Below are positions 8,941-17,752 of a stretch of 64,000 nucleotides of DNA, piece by piece (within the stretch, counting starts at the first letter, position 1; the number at the start of each line of letters is the position of its first letter). Source of the stretch: Desulfobacula sp. (GTDB lineage Bacteria > Desulfobacterota > Desulfobacteria > Desulfobacterales > Desulfobacteraceae). Under the pieces are notes generated by a model. It saw nothing but the letters and a program-made list of their open reading frames with translations, was not told where the DNA came from and did no database searches. Where the stretch lies: the NCBI RefSeq assembly GCF_030145145.1, contig NZ_JAQYWD010000030.1, positions 1-64,000 on the forward strand, given 5' to 3'. The position numbers were made by a program, and so were the translations under genes.

Positions 8941-9723
8941 ATGACCATAGAAAAGAAAAAGTCCCTCTACCACCCGTCGTCCCCTGCTGTGGAACAGGCG
9001 GCGCAATTGCTGTTGTGCCTTGGAAGAAACAAGGACAATGAGATGGGTTTGACAACGATCTGTAATGAAATCGGCATCCATAAAAGCAAGGGGTATTCCA
9101 TACTAAATGCATTGACCCAGTATGATTTAATCACAAAAGACCGGCAGGCAAAAACCTATTCCCTGGGACCGGCCCTCATGCCACTGGCGCGAAAGGCAAA
9201 GGAGAAACTGGACATCAATGCCATTGCAAAACATCATCTTCAACAGCTGGCCGATGAAACCCGGGCCAGCGCATTGCTGGGTATCATCTGCAATGATCAG
9301 TTTTATATCGCAGGGAAATATGATGGAAACAAAGGACTTTCCGTCACCGTCAATCAATACCAGTCCCTGCACATCACTCACGGGTCCCATGGAAAAGCCA
9401 TTTTTGCATTCCTTGATGGAAAAGAACAGCAAAGAATCATTGATTCAGATCAGCTGTTTTTTCATGGCGATATTGACGATTTGGACAAAAAAAGACTTGA
9501 GCAGGAACTGAGTTTCTGCCGTAAAAACGGATATGCGGTTGACAATGGCGAAAGCACACCGGGAATCCGGGCGGTCAGTGCGCCTGTCTTTGATCACAAC
9601 AATGAGGTCACAGCCGGCATCGTGCTTGTGGGAACGTTTACGGAAGATAAGTTCGAAGCATTTGGAACAAAGATTGCAACGGTTGGTCGGATCATTTCCA
9701 AACAGGCCGGGGCTCAATTTTAA
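8941..9723 (+). CDS. IclR-family transcriptional regulator
   Basis: 260 residues with the family's two-domain layout: an N-terminal winged helix (about residues 14-75, including TTICNEIGIHKSKGYSILNAL as recognition region) and a C-terminal GAF-like effector domain (about 85-255, with ITHGSHGKAIFAF, ENGESTPGIRAVSAPVFDH-like phrase DNGESTPGIRAVSAPVFDH and the late AGIVLVGTF). These proteins sense small, often aromatic or organic-acid, metabolites and usually repress neighbouring catabolic genes. The gene ends six bases before the first possible start of the molybdoenzyme gene, so it is the first gene of that operon. A strong promoter with an AGAAC palindrome precedes it. The effector is unknown. 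Confidence 0.9.
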   Translation: MTIEKKKSLYHPSSPAVEQAAQLLLCLGRNKDNEMGLTTICNEIGIHKSKGYSILNALTQYDLITKDRQAKTYSLGPALMPLARKAKEKLDINAIAKHHLQQLADETRASALLGIICNDQFYIAGKYDGNKGLSVTVNQYQSLHITHGSHGKAIFAFLDGKEQQRIIDSDQLFFHGDIDDLDKKRLEQELSFCRKNGYAVDNGESTPGIRAVSAPVFDHNNEVTAGIVLVGTFTEDKFEAFGTKIATVGRIISKQAGAQF

Positions 9724-9753
9724 TCATTCATGAAAAAGGGATCGGACAGAAAA

Positions 9754-12195
9754 ATGGGAAAAAGTAAAACCACCATCGTTAAGACAACGACCTGGTCCGC
9801 AGGTCCCGGATGTCATGGGGGGTGCGGCGTTCTTGCCCATATTAAAGACAACCGTCTGGTGAAACTGGAAGGTGATCCAGATCACCCCTGGAACCAGGGC
9901 CGCCTTTGCGCAAGAGCCCTGGCCATGACCCAGTATATCGATCATCATGATCGGTTAAGGGCCCCCCTTAAACGGGTTGGCAAACGCGGGGAGGATCAAT
10001 TTGTAGAAATCTCATGGGAAGAGGCCCTGGATACCATTGAAAAAAAAATGAACACCATCCGGGAGGCGTTCGGTCCCGAAAGCATGATCTTTTCCATGGG
10101 AACCGGTCGTGACATCGGCCCGTGGATCTGTATGCTGGCCTATGCCTATGGCAGCCCCAATGTAATGTTCGCCCTGAGCGGGAATGCGTGTTACAGTCCG
10201 AGAATCGCGGCCCTGGACACCATCCAGGGAGATTATAGTGTTTTTGATGCAGCCCAGTGGCTGCCGGGCCGGTATGACAACCCAGAATACAAAGTGCCGG
10301 AGTGCATGATCATCTGGGGGTATAATATATCCGCCACCTGCCCTGACAATCTATTCGGACACTGGATCATTGACCTGATGAAAAAAGGGACAAAAATCAT
10401 CACCATTGACCCCAGACTTTCCTGGTTTGCCTCCCGCTCTGAGCACTGGCTCCCCATCCGCCCGGGAACAGATGCAGCCCTTGCCCTTGGATTTTTGCAT
10501 GTTATTATCAAAGAGCAGCTTTATGACCAGACCTTCCTTGAAACCTGGACAGATGCCCCAAGACTGGTGAGAAACGATACAGGAAAACTGTTGCGGGAAT
10601 CAGATATGACAGCAGACGGATCAACAGAGAATTTTGTTGGTTTTGATCTACAAACAAAAACACCGGTTATCTGGAACACCATCCGTCAAAAATTTTCCAT
10701 CGAAGATTCAAATATAGCTTTGACAGGAAGTTTTGACATAAGGCTCTTAAATGGCGATATTATTGCCTGTACAACTGTCTGGGATCAATTCAAGGACAGC
10801 TGTGCTGCCTATACGCCTGAAACAGTTGAAAAGATCACCTTTGTCCCGGCCAACGATATCCAAAAGGCAGCCCGATTTTATGCAAAGGCCCAGCCGGCTT
10901 CCATTCACTGGGGTGTCCCCATTGACATGACCCCGGAAATCACACCGTTATGCCATGCCATCGCCGCTTTATGGGCGTTGACCGGCAACCTGGACGTTCC
11001 CGGTGGAAATGTATTTACCCGTGCGGCATTTAATGCGGTTGCCTATGCCCTCCCGGGTGCCGAAGGCGTGATCAAATTAAAGGATCCGGCCCAGGACAAG
11101 CCGCGAATCGGCAAAGATGACTATGGCCCGTTCAATAAATTCATATGGCGATGCCAGACCGACAAGGTCATTGAGCAGATTTTCAGTGAAGACCCCTACC
11201 CGGTTAAGGGATTGTGGATGCAGACCTGCAACCCGTTATCCGGTATTGGCCTTGATCCGAAACTATGGCAAAAAGCACTGGAAAAATTGGATTTTATTGT
11301 GGGGGTGGACCTGTTTATGACCTCATCCCTGAGGTATGCCGACATTATCCTGCCCGCAGCCACTTTTCTTGAAAAAGAAGGGGTCCGGTCCTGGTGGGTC
11401 CCGCTGCAGACGATTAACAAAGCCATGACCGTTGAGGGATGCCGGCCGGATGTTGAGATCAATTTTGAATTGGCCAAACGGTTTGATCCTGATTTTAAAT
11501 GGGAAACCCTCCATGACCTGTTTGATGAGATACTTAAACCCTCGGGCATGAGCTTTGAACAGCTGGCAGAAAAAGGATGGGCCCTGCCCCCGGAAAACCA
11601 TGCGTCCCGGCCCTATTTCCGTCATGAACGAGGGGTGTTGAGATCAGACGGTAAGCCTGGCTTTGCCACGCCATCAGGCAAGTTTGAACTGTATTCAACC
11701 CTGAGGGAGGAATGGGGCCTTAAAGCGGTGCCCTATTTTAAGGAACCCCCCTTTACCCCGGTGTCACGACCGGACCTGTTCAAAACGTATCCGCTGATCC
11801 TGAGTACCGGCAGACGGTCACCGGCGTTCTTTCACGCAGAACATCGCAATATTCCCTGGCTGAGAGCCCTTGATCCCGACCCTGTGGTGGAAATCCATCC
11901 GGATACGGCAAAGAAAAACGATATCTCCAACGGTGAATGGGTGACGGTGGAAAACTGGATGGGAACCGCCAGGTTCAAGGCCAAAGTCACAAAGATTGTC
12001 CCGCCCTGGATGGTCATGGCTGCCCATGGCTGGTGGTTCCCGGAAAAAAAGGAGGACCCGTTGTTCCATACATTTGAATCCAATATCAATATGCTGATCC
12101 CCATGAACGAACAGGGAGAAGACGGCCTGGGGGCACCCATCAAGCATCTTTTATGCAGGATAAGCAAGGAAACCAGAGGGAGTGCCCATGTCTAA
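9754..12195 (+). CDS. Molybdopterin oxidoreductase, catalytic subunit, copy 1 (DMSO reductase family)
   Basis: About 813 residues from the ATG at 9754; an earlier ATG at 9730 is in frame but has no ribosome binding site, while 9754 lies after AAAAAGGGAT and aligns with the start of copy 2. The cluster motif near the N-terminus keeps three cysteines with the usual x3 and x27 spacing (CHGGC, then NQGRLC) but has Gly where the first cysteine should be. GNACYSPR, about 120 residues later, offers a Cys as molybdenum or tungsten ligand. The C-terminal MopB domain starts near residue 680 (LILSTGRRSPAF and EIHPDTAKKN). No Tat signal, so cytoplasmic. It transfers electrons or hydrates an unknown substrate with the partner ferredoxin that overlaps its stop codon. 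Confidence 0.85.
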   Translation: MGKSKTTIVKTTTWSAGPGCHGGCGVLAHIKDNRLVKLEGDPDHPWNQGRLCARALAMTQYIDHHDRLRAPLKRVGKRGEDQFVEISWEEALDTIEKKMNTIREAFGPESMIFSMGTGRDIGPWICMLAYAYGSPNVMFALSGNACYSPRIAALDTIQGDYSVFDAAQWLPGRYDNPEYKVPECMIIWGYNISATCPDNLFGHWIIDLMKKGTKIITIDPRLSWFASRSEHWLPIRPGTDAALALGFLHVIIKEQLYDQTFLETWTDAPRLVRNDTGKLLRESDMTADGSTENFVGFDLQTKTPVIWNTIRQKFSIEDSNIALTGSFDIRLLNGDIIACTTVWDQFKDSCAAYTPETVEKITFVPANDIQKAARFYAKAQPASIHWGVPIDMTPEITPLCHAIAALWALTGNLDVPGGNVFTRAAFNAVAYALPGAEGVIKLKDPAQDKPRIGKDDYGPFNKFIWRCQTDKVIEQIFSEDPYPVKGLWMQTCNPLSGIGLDPKLWQKALEKLDFIVGVDLFMTSSLRYADIILPAATFLEKEGVRSWWVPLQTINKAMTVEGCRPDVEINFELAKRFDPDFKWETLHDLFDEILKPSGMSFEQLAEKGWALPPENHASRPYFRHERGVLRSDGKPGFATPSGKFELYSTLREEWGLKAVPYFKEPPFTPVSRPDLFKTYPLILSTGRRSPAFFHAEHRNIPWLRALDPDPVVEIHPDTAKKNDISNGEWVTVENWMGTARFKAKVTKIVPPWMVMAAHGWWFPEKKEDPLFHTFESNINMLIPMNEQGEDGLGAPIKHLLCRISKETRGSAHV

Positions 12196-12529
12196 ATCAA
12201 ACAAAAACGGGATGCTGATTGATTATGAATATTGTACGGGATGCTTTTCCTGCACCGTTGCCTGCTGCCAGGAAAATGGATGGGAAGCCCCGTTAAGCGG
12301 TATGAAAGTAATGGAAATCGTGCAGGATTTACCAAAAGACAAAGCCTATCTCACCTTCCTGCCCTTCCCCACTGAGCTTTGTGTCTTATGTAACCACCGG
12401 ACCAGACAGGGTCTTGATCCGGCTTGTGTCAAACACTGTATGGCAAATTGTCTGACATATGGACCGTTAAAAGAACTTGCCGGAGAACTTGAAAAAAAGC
12501 CAAGGATGGTTCTCTGGTCGCCACGATAA
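12188..12529 (+). CDS. Dicluster ferredoxin-type small subunit, copy 1
   Basis: 113 residues from the ATG at 12188 (a GTG at 12182 is also in frame), overlapping the end of the catalytic gene by eight bases and preceded by GAGGGAG. It has eight conserved cysteines for two [4Fe-4S] clusters: CTGCFSCTVAC near residue 16, then CVLC followed by ACVKHCMANC. The sequence GMLIDYEYC at the start is shared with copy 2. It is like the first half of DmsB-type subunits and carries electrons to or from the molybdoenzyme. No membrane anchor gene is present, so the pair is probably soluble. Confidence 0.85.
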   Translation: MSKSNKNGMLIDYEYCTGCFSCTVACCQENGWEAPLSGMKVMEIVQDLPKDKAYLTFLPFPTELCVLCNHRTRQGLDPACVKHCMANCLTYGPLKELAGELEKKPRMVLWSPR

Positions 12530-12554
12530 TATTCAATCCAACAAGGAGAATGGT

Positions 12555-14990
12555 ATGAAAGAGGATGGGGTAAAAATCATTAAAACAACGACCTGGTCAC
12601 CGGGTCCAGGCTGTCATGGCGGGTGCGGGATACTGGTCCATGTCAAGGACGACAAAGTGATCAAGGTGGAAGGCGACCCGGATCACCCCTGGAACCAGGG
12701 AAGATTGTGTTCGCGGTGTCTTTCCATGACCCAATACATGTACCACAAGGACCGGCTAAGAAAACCGCTGAAACGCATCGGAGAAAGGGGACAAGGAAAA
12801 TTTGAAGAGATTTCCTGGGATGAGGCCTTTGACCTGATTGAACAGAAAATGAAAAAAATCCGGGAAGATCATGGACCGGAATCCGTCATCTTTCACCAGG
12901 GAACGGGCCGGGATATCGGCGGATGGATCTCCATGCTGGCCTATGCCTATGGAAGTCCCAACTGGATGTTCGGCCTTTCCGGCATCTCCTGTTATACGCC
13001 GCGCCTGATGATGATGTCCATCACCCAGGGGGATTTTGCCGTGGTGGATGCATCCCAGTGGCATGAAAAAAGGTATGATGATCCTGAATATAAAATTCCT
13101 GAAACCGTTACCATCTGGGGTCAGAACCTGCCTGCCACCTGCCCGGACGGTTTCTTTGGTCACTGGTACATAGACCTGATGAAAAGGGGTACCGAGGTGC
13201 TGGTTATTGACCCCAGATGCACCTGGATTGCCTCCCGGGCAAAACTCTGGCTCCAGTTAAGACCGGGAACCGATGCCGCCCTTGCCCTTGGATTTATCCA
13301 TGTCATGATCAAAGAAGACCTCATCAACATGGCATTCGTTGAACGATGGACCAACTCCCCGTTCCTGGTGAGAACGGACCAGGAAAAGAAACGTCTGTTA
13401 AGGGAGAGTGACCTTATAAAAAACGGTCTGGATACCAATTTCATTGCCCACGACCCTGTTTCCGACAGTTTTGTGGTATGGGATTCCGACCACCAGACCT
13501 ATAAAAAGAAAAATATTACCCCGTCCATGGAGGGAGACTTCACCCTGGCCCTTGCAGACGGCTCAACCGCAACGGCAAAAACGGTCTGGACCCTGTACAA
13601 AGAAAACGCTGAACAGTATACGCCCGAAGCCGTATCCAAGATCACCTGGGTGCCGGCAGATAAAATCAGAAAGGCTGCCCGGATCTATGCGAAAAGCCAG
13701 CCATCCGCCCTTCACTGGGGCCTTCCCATTGACACCATCCCGTCAACGGTGCCCACATCCCAGGCCATCAACCACCTCTGGTGCCTGACCGGGAACCTTG
13801 ACAATCCCGGGGGCAATGCCATTGCCCGGTATGCCTATGACGTGGTGACCTATCCCTATCACTCGGGCGGCGCCATTCTCAGCCTTCCCCCTGAAGTCAT
13901 GGATAAACGCATAGGGATCCATGATTATGGGGCAATAAAAGATTTCAGGGCATGGGCCCAGCCCGATAAAGTATTGGAACAGATCTCTTCAGACGATCCC
14001 TATCCCATCAAGGGTATGTGGATACAGACAGCCAATCCCATTGCCTGCACCGGCATGGAGCCTAAAAAATGGCGGGATGCCATTAAAAAACTCGATTTCA
14101 CCGTTTGTGTGGATCTTTTCATGACCCCCACGGCCATGCTCTGTGATGTGATCCTGCCCGCGGCCACCTTTCTGGAAAAAGATTCTTTAAAGGCCTGGTG
14201 GGTTCCCCTGCAGGCCATTAAACGAGTCGTGGAGGTGGACGACTGCAAATCAGACATTGAGATCAACCTTGAGTTGTGCAAGCGCTTCATGAAAGATTTT
14301 CCCTATGACAATACCCAGGAACTCTTTGACACGCTGCTGAAATCTGCCGGTATCACCTATCAGGAACTCACCGATAACACCTGGATGATCCCCCCCAAAG
14401 GCCACCCCAGCAAACCCTATTTTAGATATGAAAAAGGCCTGCTCAGACAGGATAAGAAACCGGGATTCAGAACACCGTCGGGGAAAATCGAACTGTATTC
14501 CTCCTGGCTTGAAAAATGGGAACTGGAGCCCCTGCCCTACCATGAGGAACCGCCCTACAGCCCGGTGAGTACACCGGATCTGTTTGCGGACTACCCCCTC
14601 ATCCTGTGTACCGGCCGGAGAATGGGACCTTTTTTCCATTCGGAACATCGCCAGATTCCCTGGCTTCGGGAACAGCAAAGAGACCCGGTCCTGGAAATCC
14701 ACCCGGATACGGCTGAAAAATACGGCATCGCCCACGGAGAAAAGGTGTGTGTGGAAAACTGGCTGGGAAAAATCACGGTAAAAGCATTGGTGACGCCGGT
14801 GATTCATCCGGATATTGTCATGGCGGAACATGGATGGTGGTTTCCGGAAAAAGAAGGCAAAGAACCCAACCTGTTCGGTGTCTGGGATGTCAATGTCAAC
14901 CAGCTCATTCCCATGGGTCATGAAGGCAAAGCAGGATTGGGAGCGCCCATAAAAAGCATGCTGTGCAAAGTCTATAAAGCGAAAGGATAA
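12555..14990 (+). CDS. Molybdopterin oxidoreductase, catalytic subunit, copy 2
   Basis: 811 residues from the ATG at 12555, chosen because AAGGAG lies just before it; the open frame extends upstream into the preceding gene. It is a close paralogue of copy 1 along its entire length: same three-cysteine motif (CHGGC and NQGRLC, first ligand replaced by Gly), same Cys in SGISCYTPR as probable metal ligand, same GTDAALALGF, and same MopB end (LILCTGRRMGPFFHSEH). Differences cluster in the middle (about residues 270-360) where substrate access is expected, hinting at a different substrate. No signal peptide. It is followed after five bases by its own small subunit. Confidence 0.85.
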   Translation: MKEDGVKIIKTTTWSPGPGCHGGCGILVHVKDDKVIKVEGDPDHPWNQGRLCSRCLSMTQYMYHKDRLRKPLKRIGERGQGKFEEISWDEAFDLIEQKMKKIREDHGPESVIFHQGTGRDIGGWISMLAYAYGSPNWMFGLSGISCYTPRLMMMSITQGDFAVVDASQWHEKRYDDPEYKIPETVTIWGQNLPATCPDGFFGHWYIDLMKRGTEVLVIDPRCTWIASRAKLWLQLRPGTDAALALGFIHVMIKEDLINMAFVERWTNSPFLVRTDQEKKRLLRESDLIKNGLDTNFIAHDPVSDSFVVWDSDHQTYKKKNITPSMEGDFTLALADGSTATAKTVWTLYKENAEQYTPEAVSKITWVPADKIRKAARIYAKSQPSALHWGLPIDTIPSTVPTSQAINHLWCLTGNLDNPGGNAIARYAYDVVTYPYHSGGAILSLPPEVMDKRIGIHDYGAIKDFRAWAQPDKVLEQISSDDPYPIKGMWIQTANPIACTGMEPKKWRDAIKKLDFTVCVDLFMTPTAMLCDVILPAATFLEKDSLKAWWVPLQAIKRVVEVDDCKSDIEINLELCKRFMKDFPYDNTQELFDTLLKSAGITYQELTDNTWMIPPKGHPSKPYFRYEKGLLRQDKKPGFRTPSGKIELYSSWLEKWELEPLPYHEEPPYSPVSTPDLFADYPLILCTGRRMGPFFHSEHRQIPWLREQQRDPVLEIHPDTAEKYGIAHGEKVCVENWLGKITVKALVTPVIHPDIVMAEHGWWFPEKEGKEPNLFGVWDVNVNQLIPMGHEGKAGLGAPIKSMLCKVYKAKG

Positions 14991-14995
14991 AAAAG

Positions 14996-15331
14996 ATGTC
15001 AGAATATGGAATGTTGATCGATTATGAATATTGCACCGGCTGCAGGACCTGTGAAGTGGCCTGTAAACAGGAATATGGCCGGCCGGCCGGGAAAGTTGGA
15101 GGGGTGGAGGTAACAGAATACATCCACACCCTTCCCAATGGCAAATTATTTATTACCAATATCCCCACGTTTACCCGGGCCTGTGTTTTTTGTGCTGGTC
15201 GTGTTAAACAGGGACTTGAACCTGCCTGCGTAAAACACTGCATGGCAAATATTTTGACCTTCGGCAAAATTGAAGACTTACACGACAAAATCCCGAAAAA
15301 AAGAAAGGCCATTCTCTGGACCAAAGGGTAA
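14996..15331 (+). CDS. Dicluster ferredoxin-type small subunit, copy 2
   Basis: 111 residues, paralogue of the copy 1 small subunit: GMLIDYEYCTGCRTCEVAC gives the first four cysteines, CVFC and ACVKHCMAN the next four minus one replacement (ANIL here against ANCL in copy 1), so the second cluster may be ligated through CVFC, ACV and KHC. The start ATG follows AAAAAAG five bases after the catalytic gene stop. It is the last gene of the operon; a strong palindrome lies seven bases after its stop codon. Confidence 0.85.
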   Translation: MSEYGMLIDYEYCTGCRTCEVACKQEYGRPAGKVGGVEVTEYIHTLPNGKLFITNIPTFTRACVFCAGRVKQGLEPACVKHCMANILTFGKIEDLHDKIPKKRKAILWTKG

Positions 15332-15338
15332 TGGTGCA

Positions 15339-15382
15339 CCATTCCTGGTATGGTTGCACAAAAGCAACCATACCAGGAATGG
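15339..15382. promoter_or_regulatory. Perfect 19-bp inverted repeat (hairpin, possible enhancer site and terminator)
   Basis: Arms CCATTCCTGGTATGGTTGC at 15339-15357 and its exact complement at 15364-15382 enclose a 6-base loop. There is no T-run behind it, so a plain intrinsic terminator is not certain. Its inner core ATGGTTGC-N6-GCAACCAT reappears at 15526-15549. It lies about 110-150 bases before a sigma-54 promoter, where activator sites are expected. Confidence 0.7.
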
Positions 15383-15487
15383 CAATACGAATCCACTGGA
15401 TCTTCTTGTTTTCATTCTTCCAAATTTTCCATATCAACACCGCTAACCAATTGTAAAAAAAAGAAAAAATTCATTATACCATCCAAA

Positions 15488-15505
15488 TTGGCATACCGAT
15501 TGCTT
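15488..15505 (+). promoter_or_regulatory. Sigma-54 promoter of the activator gene
   Basis: TTGGCATACCGATTGCTT has the -24 GG (15490-15491) and -12 GC (15502-15503) with exactly ten bases between them, and close agreement to TTGGCAC-N5-TTGC. The start site would be near 15515, about 80 bases before the activator gene, making it likely that the activator controls itself. Confidence 0.75.
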
Positions 15506-15525
15506 ATAAAACCAAAAAGAAAAAA

Positions 15526-15549
15526 AATGGTTGCACTATTGCAACCATT
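15526..15549. promoter_or_regulatory. Second copy of the palindromic core, probable regulator site
   Basis: AATGGTTGC-ACTATT-GCAACCATT is a perfect 9-6-9 inverted repeat. It shares the core ATGGTTGCAC-N4-GCAACCAT with the longer repeat at 15339-15382. Here it lies just downstream of the sigma-54 start site, inside the leader of the activator gene, where binding could limit expression. Confidence 0.65.
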
Positions 15550-15597
15550 GCGTTAAATTATAGGAAAATAGTGCTAAACATTACTGGATAGACACAA

Positions 15598-16941
15598 ATG
15601 AAACAAAAAAAGACAACCAGCCCATTGACTGAGGATACCACCAAAGTCATTCTTGACAGCATCTCCGATGGCGTTTTTACAACCGATTATAATTGGAGAA
15701 TCACATCTTTTAACCGGGCAGCAGAAAAAATAACCGGCATCTCCCGCAAGGACGCCATTGGTCGGCATTGCTGGGAAGTTTTCCGTTCCAACATGTGTGA
15801 AAAAGACTGTGCCCTCAAAAGGACCATGGAAGAAGGCAGGCCCTTCATCAACTCATCCGGATATATTATTAACAATAAAAAGAAAAAAATCCCCATTACC
15901 GTATCCACTTCCCTGTTGATCGATAAAAACGCAGAGGTGATCGGCGGCGTTGAAACCTTCAGGGATCATTCGCTTGTTGAACAGCTGCGAAAAGAACTTT
16001 CAACTAGATTTAAAGTCGAAGATATTGTCAGCAACAGCGATGCCATGAAAAATATTTTTAATATTCTGCCCCAGGTATCAGACAGTGATTCTTCAGTTCT
16101 CATTGAGGGCGAGACCGGTACCGGAAAAGAATTGCTTGCCCGGGCCATCCACAATATGAGCAACCGAAAAAAAAATCCGTTCATTGCCATCAATTGTGGG
16201 GCACTTCCGGATACGCTGCTGGAATCTGAATTGTTTGGATACAAAAAAGGGGCTTTTACCAATGCCGTGAAGGACAAACCCGGTCAATTTGCCCTGGCCG
16301 ATGGGGGTACCATCTTCCTTGATGAAATCGGAGATACCAGCCCTGCCTTTCAAGTCAGCCTTCTCCGGGTTCTTCAGGAGCATGAATTCACCCCCCTTGG
16401 TGCCCTGGACCAGGAAAAAACCAATATCCGAATTATCGCCGCGACCAACAGAGATCTCACAACGCTTGTGGCCCAGAATCAATTCAGACAGGATCTGTAT
16501 TACCGGATCAATGTGATACGACTTACCTTACCACCCTTAAGACATCGAATGGAAGACATTCCCCTTCTGGTGGAGTCCTTTATTCAGAAAATGAATGTCC
16601 GCCAGGGAAAATTTATCCAGGGCATTGACAAAAAAGTCCTTGAGTCCTTTATGAGCCATGAGTTTCCAGGCAATATCCGGGAACTTGAGAATATTATTGA
16701 GCATGCCTTTGTCCTCTGCTCCGAGGGCTATATAAAAGGCAATCACCTGCCCGGGTTTCTATCATTACCGGCCAGTATCAATACGGAGAAAGACAATAAC
16801 CCCGTCAAATCAGCACAGATCAAACTTCTGACCGATGCCTTGGCACGCAATAACTACAACCGCAGTGCTGCCGCCAAAGATCTGGGAATCCATAAAAGCA
16901 CCCTTTTCAGAAGGATTAAAAAACTGGGGATGAGATTATAA
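15598..16941 (+). CDS. Sigma-54-dependent activator (PAS, AAA+, Fis HTH)
   Basis: 447 residues in three domains. A PAS domain (about 15-130) has three cysteines in HCWEVFRSNMCEKDC, a pattern often seen in PAS domains of anaerobe activators and possibly redox or metal sensing. The AAA+ domain (about 143-375) has Walker A GETGTGKE at 171-178, the sigma-54 contact loop as GAFTNA (218-223, instead of GAFTGA), Walker B TIFLDE (238-243) and the arginine-rich RQDLYYRINV. The Fis-type HTH ends the protein (RSAAAKDLGIHKSTLFRRIKKLG). There is no receiver domain, so control is by ligand or redox state rather than phosphorylation. A sigma-54 promoter and two matching palindromes lie upstream; another sigma-54 promoter lies after it before the NifX-like gene. 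Confidence 0.92.
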   Translation: MKQKKTTSPLTEDTTKVILDSISDGVFTTDYNWRITSFNRAAEKITGISRKDAIGRHCWEVFRSNMCEKDCALKRTMEEGRPFINSSGYIINNKKKKIPITVSTSLLIDKNAEVIGGVETFRDHSLVEQLRKELSTRFKVEDIVSNSDAMKNIFNILPQVSDSDSSVLIEGETGTGKELLARAIHNMSNRKKNPFIAINCGALPDTLLESELFGYKKGAFTNAVKDKPGQFALADGGTIFLDEIGDTSPAFQVSLLRVLQEHEFTPLGALDQEKTNIRIIAATNRDLTTLVAQNQFRQDLYYRINVIRLTLPPLRHRMEDIPLLVESFIQKMNVRQGKFIQGIDKKVLESFMSHEFPGNIRELENIIEHAFVLCSEGYIKGNHLPGFLSLPASINTEKDNNPVKSAQIKLLTDALARNNYNRSAAAKDLGIHKSTLFRRIKKLGMRL

Positions 16942-17095
16942 GGCCCCTTTTTTTTGAGTTGCAACGCTTGTAATCGAAATCGTCTTACTTATGCGACTCT
17001 TTTCATTTCCCGGTCGAGCTGCTCAATCTTTATTTTCCAACCTAACCGTTTAATATTTAAAACCATTTTATCAATTCAACCAAAAAACTTTCGTT

Positions 17096-17113
17096 CCGGC
17101 ACATGCTTTGCAG
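17096..17113 (+). promoter_or_regulatory. Sigma-54 promoter before the NifX/NafY-like gene
   Basis: CGGCACATGCTTTGCA has GG at 17098-17099 and GC at 17110-17111 with ten bases between, close to consensus. The start would be near 17123, leaving a short leader with the GGAGGA ribosome binding site for the TTG start at 17146. The activator gene ends 150 bases upstream and is the obvious candidate to drive it. Confidence 0.75.
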
Positions 17114-17145
17114 ATCTATAAGTTCAGACCGAATGGAGGATATCA

Positions 17146-17544
17146 TTGAAAGTAGCCGTAACAATCTGGGGAAATCGAATCTCACCTGTTTTTGATGCTG
17201 CGGGCACACTGCTTGTGGCCCAGATCAAAAACCGGATGATCATCAAAAAAAGCTATACATCCTTTAACCCTGAGACACCTTCCGATCTGATAAAAACACT
17301 GAAACAAATGGGAATTTCCATTCTCATATGTGGTGCCATTTCTACCAAACCTGCAGATTTGATCGTTGAGAATGATATCAAACTCATCTCTTTTGTGACG
17401 GGAAGTGCGTTAAAACTTCTCGAAGATTTTGCCCATAAACAGACCATTGAAAAAGCATTTATGATGCCGGGGTGCAGCAAACAATACTGCTGGCGCCACA
17501 AATCGGACAAAACGACGGTTAAGGGGACAGGCCCTGTCGGCTGA
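17146..17544 (+). CDS. NifX/NafY-type (dinitrogenase FeMo-cofactor-like) domain protein
   Basis: 132 residues starting at a TTG that follows GGAGGA by five bases; MKVAVTIWGNRISPVFDAAG is the usual first strand and loop of the NifB/NifX/VnfX fold, and GISILICGAISTKPADLIVENDI is the central conserved part. Small proteins of this fold bind iron-molybdenum or related metal clusters. No nif genes are near; in this context, after two molybdoenzymes, a role in handling a molybdenum or iron-sulfur species is plausible but unproved. The tail (about 105-132) has CSKQYCWRHKSD, with two cysteines and a histidine that could bind metal. It is under a sigma-54 promoter. Confidence 0.8.
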   Translation: MKVAVTIWGNRISPVFDAAGTLLVAQIKNRMIIKKSYTSFNPETPSDLIKTLKQMGISILICGAISTKPADLIVENDIKLISFVTGSALKLLEDFAHKQTIEKAFMMPGCSKQYCWRHKSDKTTVKGTGPVG

Positions 17545-17752
17545 GCCCTTAACTGATCCGGCACGGGATCGCGTAAAAGATACGTCCATCAAGCCGGATG
17601 GGTATGCCCTTCACTTGGAATCACCTAAAAATTCAACAAATTTTTCTTTACAGCACGCGCTGCAATTGATAATCAAACATATCTATGCGAATGATGATAT
17701 GCTAAATAGTATATCACAACAACCTATTAATGATAACATAGTCGAGGTAATT

